From contig DASTKT010000007.1 in NCBI GenBank assembly GCA_035715725.1, positions 1 through 64,000 on the forward strand: a DNA stretch of 64,000 bases, in the 5' to 3' direction. Shown in pieces: positions 43,880-52,365 of the stretch. A program made the translations under genes and the position numbers. This DNA comes from JADGGV01 sp035715725 (GTDB lineage Bacteria > Gemmatimonadota > Gemmatimonadetes > Longimicrobiales > RSA9). The notes below the pieces were generated by a model. The model was not told the DNA's origin. It ran no database searches and saw nothing but the letters and a program-made list of their open reading frames with translations. Within the stretch, counting starts at the first letter, position 1. Each line of letters starts with the position of its first letter.

Positions 43880-45034
43880 TCACTTTTCGACGATGAAGCT
43901 GGCGTTTTGGCGACCCCAGCCATCCTTCTCGATGCCGGGAGCGTCCTCCGGGACGAGCCAGGTCGCGCCGTCGACGAGGAAGCCGAAGTGGTGGAATCCC
44001 GGCGCGACGACGAGCTCGGCCAGCCACTCCGCGCCCTCGCGCCGCATGGCGGTCGGCTGCCATCCGGTGAAGTCGCCGCTCACCGCGGCCTGCTGGGCGT
44101 TCGGCGCGCGCAGCCGGAATCGCACGCGGCGCCCGGCGCCGGCGGTGTCGCCGACCTCGACGACCGGCTGGGGTCTGGCCGGAGCGGCGACGGAGCCGCC
44201 GACTCGCCAGCTCACCCCGACGCTGGCGGCGAAGCTGCCCGGCGTGCCGTAGAGCGGATCGGTCGTGGTCCGGCCGAGCTGGGCATGACCCCATAGCCCG
44301 CCGGGGAGCCGCGTCTGCACAGCGACCCCGTACCCGATCTCGCCACCCGTCGGCGTATCCCAGGCGCGAACGCTGAGGCTGAGGTCCGCGCGCGCGCCCG
44401 AGAGCGTCAGCGCGGCGGTCCCACCGCGGTACCAGCCGTCCAGGGCGCCGTGCAGCCCTTCGCCCGCCACTTCGATCCAGGTCGGGCCGACGGCGCGCGC
44501 GAGCGACAGCGATCCGCCGGTGACCGCGAGCGTGCCGGTGCGCGTCGCGGCCAGGCCGACCGTGTCGTCGTCCGTCCTCCAGGCACCGCGCCGGAAGTCG
44601 CCGCGGGCCGTGACGACGATGTCGCCGAGTGTGGCCGCGGCGTGGGGCTCTACGGTTCCGCCGGCGGCGCGATACCGGAACGGCTCGGAGTAGTCGAGGC
44701 CGAACGCGGAGGCGTGCAGCCCGGCCGCACCGCGCCGCCAGGCGCGCGCGACGTCCCCGGCGAGCTCGCCCTCGAGCCAGCCCGCGGGTGCGCCGGCGGA
44801 CCCGCGCCCGCCGCCGAGACCGAGCTCGAGGCTGGCCGGCCCGCCGGATTCGAGCTGCAGCCGTGCGCCGGCGATGCCGTACATCCCGGCCTGCCCGCCG
44901 TCGATCCCGGCGGGCGGCCGGGCGTGGGCGGCGGTGGCGTCGAGCCATACGGAGACGCCCTGACCCTCCAGCGGGAGGGCCAGGGCGAGCGTTCCAACCA
45001 GCGCGGCTGCGGCGCAGGTGCCGCGTCGTCTCAG
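43880..45034 (-). CDS. Exported beta-rich protein with C-terminal glycogen-binding domain, CTG start
   Basis: A protein of 384 residues if read from CTG 45034. The CTG is followed by RRRGTC and a hydrophobic run (ALVGTLALALPLEG), a good signal peptide. The first ATG in frame, at 44884, would remove it, and there is no ATG, GTG or TTG before. CTG overlaps the stop of the upstream gene as CTGA, with GAGG 5 bp upstream. The middle of the protein looks like alternating beta strands of an outer-membrane barrel (DIVVTARGDFRRGAWRTDDD, LSLSVRAWDTPTGGEIGYG). The last 85 residues form a CBM48/AMPK-type E-set domain (VRFRLRAPNAQQAAVSGDFT, GWQPTAM, FHHFGFLVDG). Ligand unknown. Confidence 0.72.
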   Translation of the reverse strand: MRRRGTCAAAALVGTLALALPLEGQGVSVWLDATAAHARPPAGIDGGQAGMYGIAGARLQLESGGPASLELGLGGGRGSAGAPAGWLEGELAGDVARAWRRGAAGLHASAFGLDYSEPFRYRAAGGTVEPHAAATLGDIVVTARGDFRRGAWRTDDDTVGLAATRTGTLAVTGGSLSLARAVGPTWIEVAGEGLHGALDGWYRGGTAALTLSGARADLSLSVRAWDTPTGGEIGYGVAVQTRLPGGLWGHAQLGRTTTDPLYGTPGSFAASVGVSWRVGGSVAAPARPQPVVEVGDTAGAGRRVRFRLRAPNAQQAAVSGDFTGWQPTAMRREGAEWLAELVVAPGFHHFGFLVDGATWLVPEDAPGIEKDGWGRQNASFIVEK

Positions 45035-45663
45035 GAGGACCTCACCGGCGGTGTGACGGCGATGAGCGCGTTGCGCATGCCGAAGCCGTCGTCGACGTAG
45101 CGCTGGGCCTGCGGGTCGCTGATCCAGCGCCGGCCGTCCACGACGAACATGTACTTATGTACCCCGGCGGGGAGGGGGATGAATCCCGTCCAGACGCCGT
45201 CGCCATCCGCGTCGCGGAGCTCCGCGGTCGTCGGCTGCCAGGCGTTGAAGTCGCCGGCCACCGAGACCGAGCGGGCCTGCGGCGCCTTGAGCACGAACTG
45301 CACGTAGACCGTGGCGGCCGTACCGGCCGCGGCCGCCGTGGGCAGGTCCGCCGGCGCGGGCCGCATGCGCGGCCACGCCAGCAGCACCGCGAGCGCGGCG
45401 ACCGGCAGCAGCGCGGCGGGTCGGAGCTGCACGGAGTGCGGCTCGATGCACCAGCGTGCCGCCCGGCGCCACCACGCCCGTCCGGATCGGGCCGGCAGCG
45501 ACGCCATGACGCGCGCCTCCAGCCACGGCGGCGCCTTCGCCTCGCCGAGGCGCGAGATGTCGGCGAGCAGCTCCCGCCATTCCTCCGCCTCGCGCGCGAG
45601 CTCCGGCGCGAGCGCGGAACGCGGGATCTCGCCATCCAGGTACCGCTGCACATCCGGGTGCAT
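45031..45663 (-). CDS. Membrane-anchored CBM48 protein, probable anti-sigma partner
   Basis: A 210-residue protein. The N-terminal cytoplasmic part (MHPDVQRYLDGEIPRSAL, then EWRELLADISRLGEAK, residues 1-60) resembles the start of short anti-sigma factors. One membrane helix (AALLPVAALAVLLAW, about residues 84-98) is followed by an extracytoplasmic CBM48/AMPK-type glycogen-binding domain (VQFVLKAPQARSVSVAGDFN, AWQPTTAEL, HKYMFVVDGRRWISDP). It overlaps the ECF sigma stop as TATGATG-type coupling (ATG 45663 inside the stop). By position and topology it may hold the sigma factor and sense a sugar polymer outside the cytoplasm; this is inference. Confidence 0.78.
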   Translation of the reverse strand: MHPDVQRYLDGEIPRSALAPELAREAEEWRELLADISRLGEAKAPPWLEARVMASLPARSGRAWWRRAARWCIEPHSVQLRPAALLPVAALAVLLAWPRMRPAPADLPTAAAAGTAATVYVQFVLKAPQARSVSVAGDFNAWQPTTAELRDADGDGVWTGFIPLPAGVHKYMFVVDGRRWISDPQAQRYVDDGFGMRNALIAVTPPVRSS

Positions 45664-46238
45664 CACAGCACCTCCTCCAGGATCGCTTTCAGCGCCTCGC
45701 GGGCACGATGCACGCGCATCTTGAGCGCGGGCACGGAGGCGTCGAGCATCGCGGCGATCTCCTCGTACGACTGGCCCTCGACATGCTTCAGCAGGAACGC
45801 CTCGCGCAGGCTCGTCGGCAGCCGGGCGAGCGCGCCCTCGAGCACCGTCGCCAACTCCGACCGTTCCAGGTCGCGGGCCGGGTCGGCGCGTCCCACCGTC
45901 GCCGCCAGCGGGGCGTCGTCCAGCGGAACGTCTCGGCGACGACGGCTTTTCAGGTGATCCTTGCAGCCATTCACCAGGATCCGAAAGACCCACGCCCCGA
46001 AGCGCTCCGGGTCGCGGCAGCGCCGGATCTGCGAGTACGCCTTCACGAGCGCGCCCTGCGCCAGGTCGGCCGCCAGGTCGGCGTCCCCGACCACGCGCAG
46101 CGCGTGCCGGTAGAGCAGGTCCTGGTACCGGCGTACCAGGATCCGGTATGCCTCGCGGTCTCCCGCGCGAACCCGGGCGACCACTGCTCCATCCGCGTCT
46201 TCGTCCGGTTCGTTCTTCGCCAGGGATTCCACGCTCAT
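45663..46238 (-). CDS. ECF-type RNA polymerase sigma factor
   Basis: A 191-residue sigma-70 family factor of the extracytoplasmic-function group. Region 2 has RILVRRYQDLLYRHALRVVG, DADLAADLAQGALVKAYSQI and FGAWVFRILVNGCKDHLKSR; region 4 has LREAFLLKHVEGQSYEEIAA followed by MLDASVPALKMRVHRAREAL. ATG 46238 is chosen; a GTG 16 codons upstream is possible. It heads a minus-strand group with two CBM48 proteins and an exported protein, and diverges from gltA. A TACCTT box lies at 46266-46261 on the minus strand without a good -35 box, so it may be autoregulated through its own promoter type. Confidence 0.9.
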   Translation of the reverse strand: MSVESLAKNEPDEDADGAVVARVRAGDREAYRILVRRYQDLLYRHALRVVGDADLAADLAQGALVKAYSQIRRCRDPERFGAWVFRILVNGCKDHLKSRRRRDVPLDDAPLAATVGRADPARDLERSELATVLEGALARLPTSLREAFLLKHVEGQSYEEIAAMLDASVPALKMRVHRAREALKAILEEVL

Positions 46239-46292
46239 ATCTGGACGAGGGGCCGCGGAAAAGGTAACGCCAACAGGGGTACTCACCTACCC

Positions 46293-46321
46293 TTGCACGC
46301 CCTGGACCCTGCGGCTATACT
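46293..46321 (+). promoter_or_regulatory. gltA promoter
   Basis: TTGCAC (46293-46298), 17 bp, TATACT (46316-46321). It leaves a leader of about 150 nt before ATG 46479, longer than elsewhere in the window. Confidence 0.5.
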
Positions 46322-46478
46322 CGCCCCCTGGCCGCGTGTTCCGCCCGCCTCCTCCCGGGGCAGACGCCCTCGCGATGTCGGCGGGGATGTCGGCCCCGTA
46401 GCTGCATCCTCCGGGTGTGGTAGGGGTGCCGCGCTGCAGGCCGGTCGTACCGATAATTTGCCCCATAGGAGTCGGGTC

Positions 46479-47612
46479 ATGGCGAGTAAGGGGTTGGAGG
46501 GGGTCGTCGCGGCGCAGACGGCGCTCAGTCACGTCTACGGCGACGAAGGCCGCCTCGTTTATGCAGGATACGAGATCGGAGACCTCGCCGAGAATACCAC
46601 CTTCGAGGAGGTCTGCCACCTCCTCTGGTTCGGCGAGCTGCCGGGGCCCGCTCAGCTCGGGCAGATCCGTCGCCAGCTCGCCGGCAGTGCCGTCGTGGAC
46701 GCGCGCGTGCTCGACCTGATCCGCGCCGCCCCGAAGGACACCCACCCGATGACCACCCTGCGGACCGCCGTGTCCGCGCTCGCGCTGTACGACCGGGACG
46801 CCGAGGACATGTCGCCGGAAGCCAACCAGCGCAAGGCCATCCGGCTGACCGGACAGACGATCACGCTCACCGCCGCCATCGACCGGATCCGCAACGGCCG
46901 CGATCCCGTCGCCCCTAGAAATGATCTCGGCCTCGCGGCCAATCTTCTTTACATGCTCCGCGGTGAGCCGGCCGATGAGCTGAGCGCCCGGATCATCGAC
47001 GTCGCGCTCATCCTGCACGCCGAGCACGGCATGAACGCCTCGACGTTCGCCGCCCGGGTCACCGCCGGCACGCTCTCCGACATGCATTCGGCGGTCACGT
47101 CCGCCATCGGCACGCTGAAGGGGCCGCTGCATGGCGGGGCGAACGAGCAGGTGATGGTGATGCTCCGTGAGATCGGCGAGCCCGAGAACGCGGCCGCCTA
47201 CGTTCGCGCCAGGCTCGCCTCCGGCGGGAAGATCATGGGGTTCGGCCACCGCGTCTACCGTACGCTCGACCCGCGCGCGCCGATCCTGAAGCGCCTCGCC
47301 GAGGAGCTCTCCCAGCGGATGGGCGGCGCGAAGTGGCTCCAGGTGTCCGAGCGCATCCAGCAGACCATGCGCGAGGAGATGGAGCGGCGCGGTAAGCAGA
47401 TCTACCCGAACGTCGATTTCTTCAGCGCATCGGTCTACTTCACGCTCGGGATCCCGATGGATCTGTTCACGAACGTGTTCGCCTGTGCCCGCATGGCGGG
47501 GTGGACGGCGCACGTGATGGAGCAGTACTCGGACAACCGCCTGATCCGCCCGCAGTCGGAGTACGTCGGACCACAGCACCGCAGGGTCCAGCCCCTCCAG
47601 GAGCGCGAGTAG
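46479..47612 (+). CDS. gltA: Citrate synthase
   Basis: A 377-residue cytoplasmic enzyme condensing acetyl-CoA with oxaloacetate. Catalytic residues are visible: His in ILHAEHGMNASTF and KGPLHGGANEQV, the FGHRVYRTLDPRAP segment, and Asp in NVDFFSASVYFTLGIP. The length is that of the short Gram-positive and archaeal type, which includes some 2-methylcitrate synthases; the icd gene 3 bp downstream favours the citrate role. AGGAG is at 46467-46471, before ATG 46479. Confidence 0.95.
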   Translation: MASKGLEGVVAAQTALSHVYGDEGRLVYAGYEIGDLAENTTFEEVCHLLWFGELPGPAQLGQIRRQLAGSAVVDARVLDLIRAAPKDTHPMTTLRTAVSALALYDRDAEDMSPEANQRKAIRLTGQTITLTAAIDRIRNGRDPVAPRNDLGLAANLLYMLRGEPADELSARIIDVALILHAEHGMNASTFAARVTAGTLSDMHSAVTSAIGTLKGPLHGGANEQVMVMLREIGEPENAAAYVRARLASGGKIMGFGHRVYRTLDPRAPILKRLAEELSQRMGGAKWLQVSERIQQTMREEMERRGKQIYPNVDFFSASVYFTLGIPMDLFTNVFACARMAGWTAHVMEQYSDNRLIRPQSEYVGPQHRRVQPLQERE

Positions 47613-47615
47613 CCC

Positions 47616-48845
47616 ATGGCCGAAACGTACCGCTTCATCCACGTCCCCTCGACGGGGGAGCGCATCGAGGTCCGCGATGGCGAGGTGCGGGTGCCGGACC
47701 ACCCCATCGTCCCGTTCATCGAGGGGGACGGCACCGGGCCCGATATCTGGCGGGCGACGAAGCGCGTCCTCGACGCGGCCGTCGAGAGGGCCTACGAGGG
47801 GGGCCGCGGCATCGTGTGGATGGAGGTCTTCGCAGGCGAGAAGGCCGTCAACGTCACGGGCGAATGGCTGCCGGACGAGACGCTGAGCGCGCTCAAGGAG
47901 TTCAAGGTCGGCATCAAGGGACCGCTCACCACGCCGGTCGGCGGCGGCATCCGCTCCCTGAACGTGACGCTGCGGCAGGTGCTCGACCTCTACGCCTGCA
48001 TCCGTCCGGTCCGCTACATCCCCGGCGTGCCGTCCCCGGTCAAGGAGCCGGAGAAGGTCGACGTCGTCATCTTCCGCGAGAACACGGAGGATGTCTACGC
48101 CGGCATCGAATGGCCGGCCGGAAGCGAGAAGGCGGAAAAGGTGCGCCGGTTCCTGGTCGAGGAGATGGGCTCTGATATCCGGCCCGACAGCGCGATCGGC
48201 ATCAAGCCCATGAGCGAGTTCGGCTCGAGGCGGCTCGTCGCCGCCGCGATCCGCTACGCCATCCAGCGGAAGCGGCCGTCGGTGACGCTCGTGCACAAGG
48301 GCAACATCATGAAGTTCACCGAGGGTGCGTTCCGGGACTGGGGCTACGACGTCGCCCGGCAGCAGTTCGGCGACCGCACGGTGCCGGAATCGGAGGCGTC
48401 GGGTGCCGACGGCAAGGTCGTCGTGAAGGACCGCATCGCCGACGCCATGTTCCAGCAGCTCCTGCTGCGCCCGGACGAGTACTCGGTGCTGGCAACGCCC
48501 AACCTGAACGGCGACTACCTCTCGGATGCCGCGGCCGCGCAGGTCGGCGGCCTCGGGATGGCGCCCGGCGCGAACGTCGGCGAGGAGGTGGCGGTCTTCG
48601 AGGCCACGCACGGCACCGCGCCGAAGTACGCGAACCAGGACAAGGTCAACCCGGGCTCGCTCATCCTGTCCGGCGTCATGATGCTCGAGCACATGGGCTG
48701 GGACGAGGCCGCGGCGCTCGTCGTGCGCGGGCTCGAGGGCGCCATCGCCCGCAAGACGGTGACCTACGATCTGGAGCGGCAGATGGAGGGGGCCACGCTG
48801 GTCTCCACCTCCGGCTTCGCCGAGCGGATCGTCGAGAACATGTGA
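47616..48845 (+). CDS. icd: NADP-dependent isocitrate dehydrogenase
   Basis: A 409-residue TCA-cycle enzyme. The substrate loop is [13 protein letters not shown], whose Ser matches E. coli Ser113, the phosphorylation site. [14 protein letters not shown] and [13 protein letters not shown] are also typical. The cofactor segment [17 protein letters not shown] keeps the Lys-Tyr pair that selects NADP in the E. coli enzyme. The gene follows gltA by 3 bp and precedes pepA by 11 bp, so the three are likely one transcript. Confidence 0.96.
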   Translation: MAETYRFIHVPSTGERIEVRDGEVRVPDHPIVPFIEGDGTGPDIWRATKRVLDAAVERAYEGGRGIVWMEVFAGEKAVNVTGEWLPDETLSALKEFKVGIKGPLTTPVGGGIRSLNVTLRQVLDLYACIRPVRYIPGVPSPVKEPEKVDVVIFRENTEDVYAGIEWPAGSEKAEKVRRFLVEEMGSDIRPDSAIGIKPMSEFGSRRLVAAAIRYAIQRKRPSVTLVHKGNIMKFTEGAFRDWGYDVARQQFGDRTVPESEASGADGKVVVKDRIADAMFQQLLLRPDEYSVLATPNLNGDYLSDAAAAQVGGLGMAPGANVGEEVAVFEATHGTAPKYANQDKVNPGSLILSGVMMLEHMGWDEAAALVVRGLEGAIARKTVTYDLERQMEGATLVSTSGFAERIVENM

Positions 48846-48856
48846 GGGGAAGGGGA

Positions 48857-50380
48857 ATGGCGGAGCTACGGATCGCCATCGAGGAGGCGGCGCCCTCCGA
48901 CTACCGGACGCCGCTCCTGGTTCTCCAGCACTTCGAGCGGGACCGGCAGCCCGGCGGGCTGGCCGCCGACCTGGACCGCCGGCTCGGGGGCGCCATCTCG
49001 CGGGTCCTGGAACGCGGTGACTTCCAGGGGAAGAGGGACGAGACGCTCCTCCTCTATCCGGCGGAAGGCCAGATCGCGGCCGAGCGCGTGCTGCTCGTCG
49101 GCGTCGGCAAGCGCGAGGACTACACGGCCGAGCAGCTTCGGCGCGCGGTCGGCGCCGCCGTCCGGCAGGCCGAGAAGCTGCGCGTCCGCGAGCTCGCCTT
49201 CAGCATGGCGCACGTGGACCGGCTCAGCGAGCACATGGGCGCGTTCCACGCCGGGTTGGCCACGGTGGAGGCCGCGACGCTCGCGGCCTGGGACTACCGC
49301 GAGCTGAAGACCAGCGCCGATGCCAAGGAGCGCGTCGCCGTCGAGGCCGTCACGCTCCTGGCGCGGGATGCCGGCGAGCGCGGCGAGTTCGAGCGAGCCG
49401 CCGCCTACGGCGCCGTCGCGGCCCGCGCCGAGAACTTCGCGCGCGAGCTGCAGACGCTCCCCGGCAACATCGCCACGCCGACGTATCTGGCCGGCGCCGC
49501 GGAGCGCATCGCCGCGGAGCACGGCCTCAGCGTGACCGTGCTCGACCGCGCCGGCATGGAGCGCGAGGGTATGAAGGCGCTCCTCGCCGTGGCACAGGGG
49601 AGCGAGGAGGAGCCGCGCTTCATCGCCCTCGAGTACCACGGCGGCGCGGAAGGGGAGCCGCCGCTCGTCCTCATCGGGAAGGGCATCACGTTCGACACGG
49701 GCGGCATCTCCATCAAGCCGGCGGAGCGCATGGAGGAGATGAAGTACGACATGTCCGGCGCCGCCGCCGTGCTCGCCGCCATGAAGGCCATCGCGGAGCT
49801 GCGGATCCCGGCGAACGTCGTCGGACTCGTCCCATCCACGGAGAACATGCCGTCCGGGACGGCCGTGAAGCCGGGCGACGTCATCGGCTCGCTGCTCGGG
49901 AAGACGATCGAGGTCATCAACACCGACGCCGAGGGTCGGCTCGTGCTGGCGGACGCGCTGGCCTACGCTCGGCGCTACAATCCGCGGGCGATGATCGACG
50001 CCGCCACGCTGACGGGTGCGTGCGTCATCGCGCTCGGCCACCACGCCATCGGCCTCATGGGCAACGACGGCGACCTGATCGACGAGGTCCGCAAGGCCGG
50101 CCAGCGCGTCGGCGAGCGGTGCTGGCCGCTGCCGCTCTGGGACGAGTACCGTCCGCAGATCGACAGCGCCGTGGCCGACATCAAGAACACCGGCGGCCGG
50201 CCCGCCGGGACCATCACCGCCGGCTGGTTCCTCAAAGAGTTCGCCGGCGAGATTCCGTGGGCGCACCTCGACATCGCCGGCACCGCCTGGCGCGACGATG
50301 TGCCCCCCTACCTTCGCAAGGGAGCGACGGGCGTGCCGACGCGCCTCTTCATCGAGTGGGTCCGCTCGCGGGCCGGCTGA
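48857..50380 (+). CDS. pepA: Leucyl aminopeptidase (M17)
   Basis: A 507-residue two-metal aminopeptidase. The catalytic C-terminal domain has KGITFDTGGISIKPAERMEE (metal and substrate Lys/Asp), MKYDMSGAAAVLAAM and the M17 signature NTDAEGRLVLADAL (about residues 355-368). The N-terminal domain (residues 1-170) is the usual regulatory macro-like domain. ATG 48857 follows a GGGGAAGGGG ribosome-binding region. The stop shares a base with the start of the TonB-receptor-like gene (TGATG), and an intrinsic terminator lies just beyond, inside that gene. Confidence 0.95.
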   Translation: MAELRIAIEEAAPSDYRTPLLVLQHFERDRQPGGLAADLDRRLGGAISRVLERGDFQGKRDETLLLYPAEGQIAAERVLLVGVGKREDYTAEQLRRAVGAAVRQAEKLRVRELAFSMAHVDRLSEHMGAFHAGLATVEAATLAAWDYRELKTSADAKERVAVEAVTLLARDAGERGEFERAAAYGAVAARAENFARELQTLPGNIATPTYLAGAAERIAAEHGLSVTVLDRAGMEREGMKALLAVAQGSEEEPRFIALEYHGGAEGEPPLVLIGKGITFDTGGISIKPAERMEEMKYDMSGAAAVLAAMKAIAELRIPANVVGLVPSTENMPSGTAVKPGDVIGSLLGKTIEVINTDAEGRLVLADALAYARRYNPRAMIDAATLTGACVIALGHHAIGLMGNDGDLIDEVRKAGQRVGERCWPLPLWDEYRPQIDSAVADIKNTGGRPAGTITAGWFLKEFAGEIPWAHLDIAGTAWRDDVPPYLRKGATGVPTRLFIEWVRSRAG

Positions 50381-52296
50381 TGGCCCGATCCGCGCATGCG
50401 GTCGGCCCCCGGAGCTGGATCGGGGGCTTTTTTTCGGCCGTTCTGATCGGATGTCTCGCGCCGCTCGCGATCTCCTCGCCGGCGGCGGCGCAGGCGCGCC
50501 CGGATACTGCCCGGGCGCCGCGCGACACGACCGGCGCCCGCCAGGACACCACCGGCGCCCCGGCGCCGGCGCCGCGTGACACGACGCCGCCACCCGTGCT
50601 GCCGGAGCTGCCGGAGGGGGCCTCGCCGTCCTTCGGGGCCGATGTCTGGGTCTTCGACCGGGACGCGCTCCTGCGCTCCGCCCCCGTCACGCTCGGCGAG
50701 CTGCTCGAGCGGATTCCCGGCATCACGCCAGTCCAGGCCGGCTTCTACGTCCAGCCTTCCGAGGTGAGCACGCTGGCCGGCGCCGGCGGCCGCGTCGAGC
50801 TGTACCTCGACGGCTATGCGCTGGACCCGCTCTCCTCGGCGGCCGTGGACCTGGCCAGAGTCGAGCTCGTCCAACTCGCACGGGTGCGGGTCGAGCGCCG
50901 CTTCGACGTGCTGCGCATCGACCTCTTCACGGCGAGTCCCACCGACCACCGCGCCTACGCCCGGATCGAGGCGGGCGTCACCGAGCCGCGGGGCAACCTG
51001 TTCCGTGGTCTGTTCCTGGCGCCGCGCTTCCTGATCGGCCCCTTCGCCGGCGGCGTCGAGCGGCTCGACACCCAGGGCTTTCAGCGCGACGTCTCCGGCA
51101 ACGAGACCGGCGGATGGGCGAAGTGGGGATGGATCCGCCCCAGGTTCGGCGTGCAGGGCGAGATCCGGCGGAACACGGTGGAGCGGAGCGAGAACGTCCC
51201 CTGGATCGGCGACTTCCACCGGACGGACTGGACGCTCCGCGCCCGCGCCCGCTTCGTCCCAGGGCTCACCGGAGAGGCGTACTACGGCGGCTCGTCGGTC
51301 GACCAGCCCTCGCTCGACTCGATCATCCCGGCGCCGCAGCCGCCGGTCGTGGCGGGCCTCGAGCCGGCTGCCGGGCTGTTTGCCGCGGAGGGCGACAGCA
51401 CGACGCTGAAGCTGTCGGGTCGCCAGGCGGGCGTGCGGCTCGGCTACGAGCACGGCGGCATCTGGGGGCTCGGCGCCTTTCGCGTGCGCACCGAGGACCT
51501 CCTCCCGAGGAGCGACCTGGATTTTTCCGCCGGCGGACGGCTCGGCACGATCGTCGAGGTCGACGGCGGCGTCCGCTTCTCCGACTGGGACTCGCGGCAG
51601 GTCACCAGCGCCCGCGTCCGCGGCCGGCTCTCGCCCGTGCGCGGCCTCTCCCTGTTCGGCGAGGTCGGCGGCGGCGTGGAGGGCACGCAGTTCCTCCGGG
51701 ACAGCGCCAGCGGCGCGCCGCTCTTCACCGATCGAAGCGGCGCCCGGGGCGGCGTCGAGCTGAACTTCGGGCGCCTCGCCGCCGGCGGCGCCGTCGTCCA
51801 CGTGAGCACCGACTCGGTCGCGCCGTTCGGCCTCCCGTTCGATCGGGTCGACCGGCTCTACCCGGGCACGACGCTGACCGGCCTGGAAGGCTTCGCCAGG
51901 CTGCACGTCTGGGGGCCGTTCGCAGTCGAGGGCTCCGGCAACCGCTGGAACACGACCGTCCTTCCGATCTACACGCCACAGATGAACTGGCGGGCGGCGC
52001 TCGTCTACGAGGCGTCGCCGCTTCCGACGGGCAACCTCAACATCTACGCCCGCGCCGAGGCGCGCACCCGCAGCGCCATGCTCGTCCCGGCACCGACGAC
52101 GGCGGACCTCCGCGCCGTCGTCGCGGTCCCGGCGGTCACCGGCTACGACCTCTACCTGAGCGTGCGGATCCTCGACTTCCGTCTGTTCCTGCGCTTCGAG
52201 GACATGCTGCACGACAAGCCGGTGGTCGACATCCCCGAGCGGTTCATCCCCGGCCCCCGCCTCTTCTATGGCGTCAAGTGGCAGTTCTTCGACTGA
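50380..52296 (+). CDS. TonB-receptor-like outer-membrane protein
   Basis: A 638-residue outer-membrane protein. The signal peptide is SWIGGFFSAVLIGCLAPLAI with cleavage near AAAQA. A Thr/Pro/Ala/Asp linker (residues 35-70) is followed by a plug-like domain (SAPVTLGELLERIPGITPVQ, then GGRVELYLDGYALDPL), and the rest is beta-barrel-like to the end (final LFYGVKWQFFD with terminal aromatic residues). The barrel is shorter than in ordinary TonB receptors, and no TonB box is obvious. No substrate can be named. The start overlaps the pepA stop; a terminator-like hairpin with T7 lies within codons 9-19. Confidence 0.78.
   Translation: MARSAHAVGPRSWIGGFFSAVLIGCLAPLAISSPAAAQARPDTARAPRDTTGARQDTTGAPAPAPRDTTPPPVLPELPEGASPSFGADVWVFDRDALLRSAPVTLGELLERIPGITPVQAGFYVQPSEVSTLAGAGGRVELYLDGYALDPLSSAAVDLARVELVQLARVRVERRFDVLRIDLFTASPTDHRAYARIEAGVTEPRGNLFRGLFLAPRFLIGPFAGGVERLDTQGFQRDVSGNETGGWAKWGWIRPRFGVQGEIRRNTVERSENVPWIGDFHRTDWTLRARARFVPGLTGEAYYGGSSVDQPSLDSIIPAPQPPVVAGLEPAAGLFAAEGDSTTLKLSGRQAGVRLGYEHGGIWGLGAFRVRTEDLLPRSDLDFSAGGRLGTIVEVDGGVRFSDWDSRQVTSARVRGRLSPVRGLSLFGEVGGGVEGTQFLRDSASGAPLFTDRSGARGGVELNFGRLAAGGAVVHVSTDSVAPFGLPFDRVDRLYPGTTLTGLEGFARLHVWGPFAVEGSGNRWNTTVLPIYTPQMNWRAALVYEASPLPTGNLNIYARAEARTRSAMLVPAPTTADLRAVVAVPAVTGYDLYLSVRILDFRLFLRFEDMLHDKPVVDIPERFIPGPRLFYGVKWQFFD
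50405..50434 (+). terminator. Intrinsic terminator inside the signal-peptide codons
   Basis: GCCCCCG (50405-50411) pairs with CGGGGGC (50421-50427) around a 9-base loop, followed by seven T (50428-50434). It starts 25 bp after the pepA stop, as expected of a terminator for gltA-icd-pepA, but it is also coding for the next protein. Confidence 0.75.
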
Positions 52297-52316
52297 GCCC
52301 GCGGGGCTCGCCCGCG

Positions 52317-52345
52317 TTGACCGCCCCGGGGGGCGACGGTACCTT
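52317..52345 (+). promoter_or_regulatory. Promoter of the yicC-gmk-rpoZ run
   Basis: TTGACC (52317-52322), 17 bp, TACCTT (52340-52345) followed by TCA. It is 20 bp before ATG 52366, with GGGAGG between. Confidence 0.7.
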
Positions 52346-52365
52346 TCACGCCCTCGGGAGGTGAC

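Noticed and set aside
52290..52309. Small GAGCCC/GGGCTC hairpin at the stop of the TonB-like gene
   Set aside because: Only six pairs with a 3-base loop and no T-run; expected by chance in DNA this GC-rich.
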